This document shows positions 8,039-8,136 of a stretch of DNA of 8,136 nt, piece by piece. Location: contig CANIAI010000095.1 in the NCBI GenBank assembly GCA_947465275.1, positions 1-8,136 of the forward strand, written 5' to 3'. The DNA is from Acidobacteriota bacterium. Lineage in GTDB: Bacteria; Acidobacteriota; Vicinamibacteria; Vicinamibacterales; UBA2999. The position numbers and the translations under genes were made by a program. Within the stretch, counting starts at the first letter, position 1. The number at the start of each line of letters is the position of its first letter. The notes under the pieces are model-generated. The model worked only from the letters and a program-made list of their open reading frames with translations, did no database searches and was not told the origin of the DNA.

Positions 8039-8136
8039 CTAGCTGCCGGGCTCGACGATGCTGTGGTACTGACCCAGCGCCGGGGCTGGCAGCTTCTGCA
8101 CGATGCCCGACGGCCACCGGACGGTCACCGACTTGA
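8039..8136 (-). CDS. ASPIC/UnbV domain protein, C-terminal end (runs off right edge)
   Basis: The last 31 codons of a minus-strand gene end at the TAG at 8039-8041. The motif VTVRWPSGIVQKLPA, followed by a short tail ending SIVEPGS, is characteristic of the ASPIC/UnbV domain. That domain normally closes large secreted proteins with FG-GAP/VCBS beta-propeller repeats related to CRTAC1. Such proteins are numerous in Acidobacteriota and Planctomycetota and are thought to act outside the cytoplasm; their biochemical role is largely unknown. Only the tail is visible, so the propeller and export signal are inferred from the family. A strong hairpin follows the stop, which suggests that this gene is transcribed separately from the synthase gene. 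Confidence 0.75.
   Translation of the reverse strand, partial: KSVTVRWPSGIVQKLPAPALGQYHSIVEPGS

Overview
The window is GC-rich, densely coded bacterial chromosome carrying ordinary metabolic, respiratory and repair genes. I found no mobile element, CRISPR array, tRNA, rRNA or toxin-antitoxin module. The best lineage guess is Acidobacteriota, perhaps Vicinamibacteria-like. This rests on high GC, a C-terminal fragment of an ASPIC/UnbV protein (a family abundant in Acidobacteriota and Planctomycetota), a secreted dihaem cytochrome c and a haem-less CBS-type cystathionine synthase. It is an inference, not a proof.

Layout from left to right. Positions 1-372 (minus) hold the N-terminal 124 residues of an alpha/beta hydrolase that runs off the left edge. 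A 146-bp divergent spacer separates it from a tight plus-strand operon, pntAA-pntAB-pntB (519-3389). The operon encodes the three-polypeptide form of the proton-translocating NAD(P) transhydrogenase, with key catalytic and nucleotide-binding residues in place. The 3' end of pntB carries an 18-bp tandem repeat that also duplicates the stop codon. Two GC-rich hairpins follow, between pntB and the convergent minus-strand gene.

The minus strand then carries, in genomic order, a secreted dihaem c-type cytochrome (3517-4608), recQ (4741-6576) and a cystathionine beta-synthase with tandem Bateman domains (6554-7939). The start of recQ overlaps the end of the synthase gene by 23 bp. They therefore look like one transcription unit read right to left, with the cytochrome downstream behind a 132-bp gap that may hold its own promoter. 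A perfect 12-bp hairpin at 7981-8015 separates the synthase from the last 31 residues of an ASPIC/UnbV domain protein at the right edge.

Functionally, the transhydrogenase uses the proton motive force to make NADPH from NADH. The cytochrome handles periplasmic electron transfer, the synthase makes cystathionine from homocysteine and serine, and RecQ serves recombinational repair. Apart from the likely synthase-recQ co-transcription, nothing ties these jobs together. I do not see a previously undescribed system. The points most worth a second look are the duplicated pntB tail, the synthase-recQ overlap and the strong hairpin upstream of the synthase.
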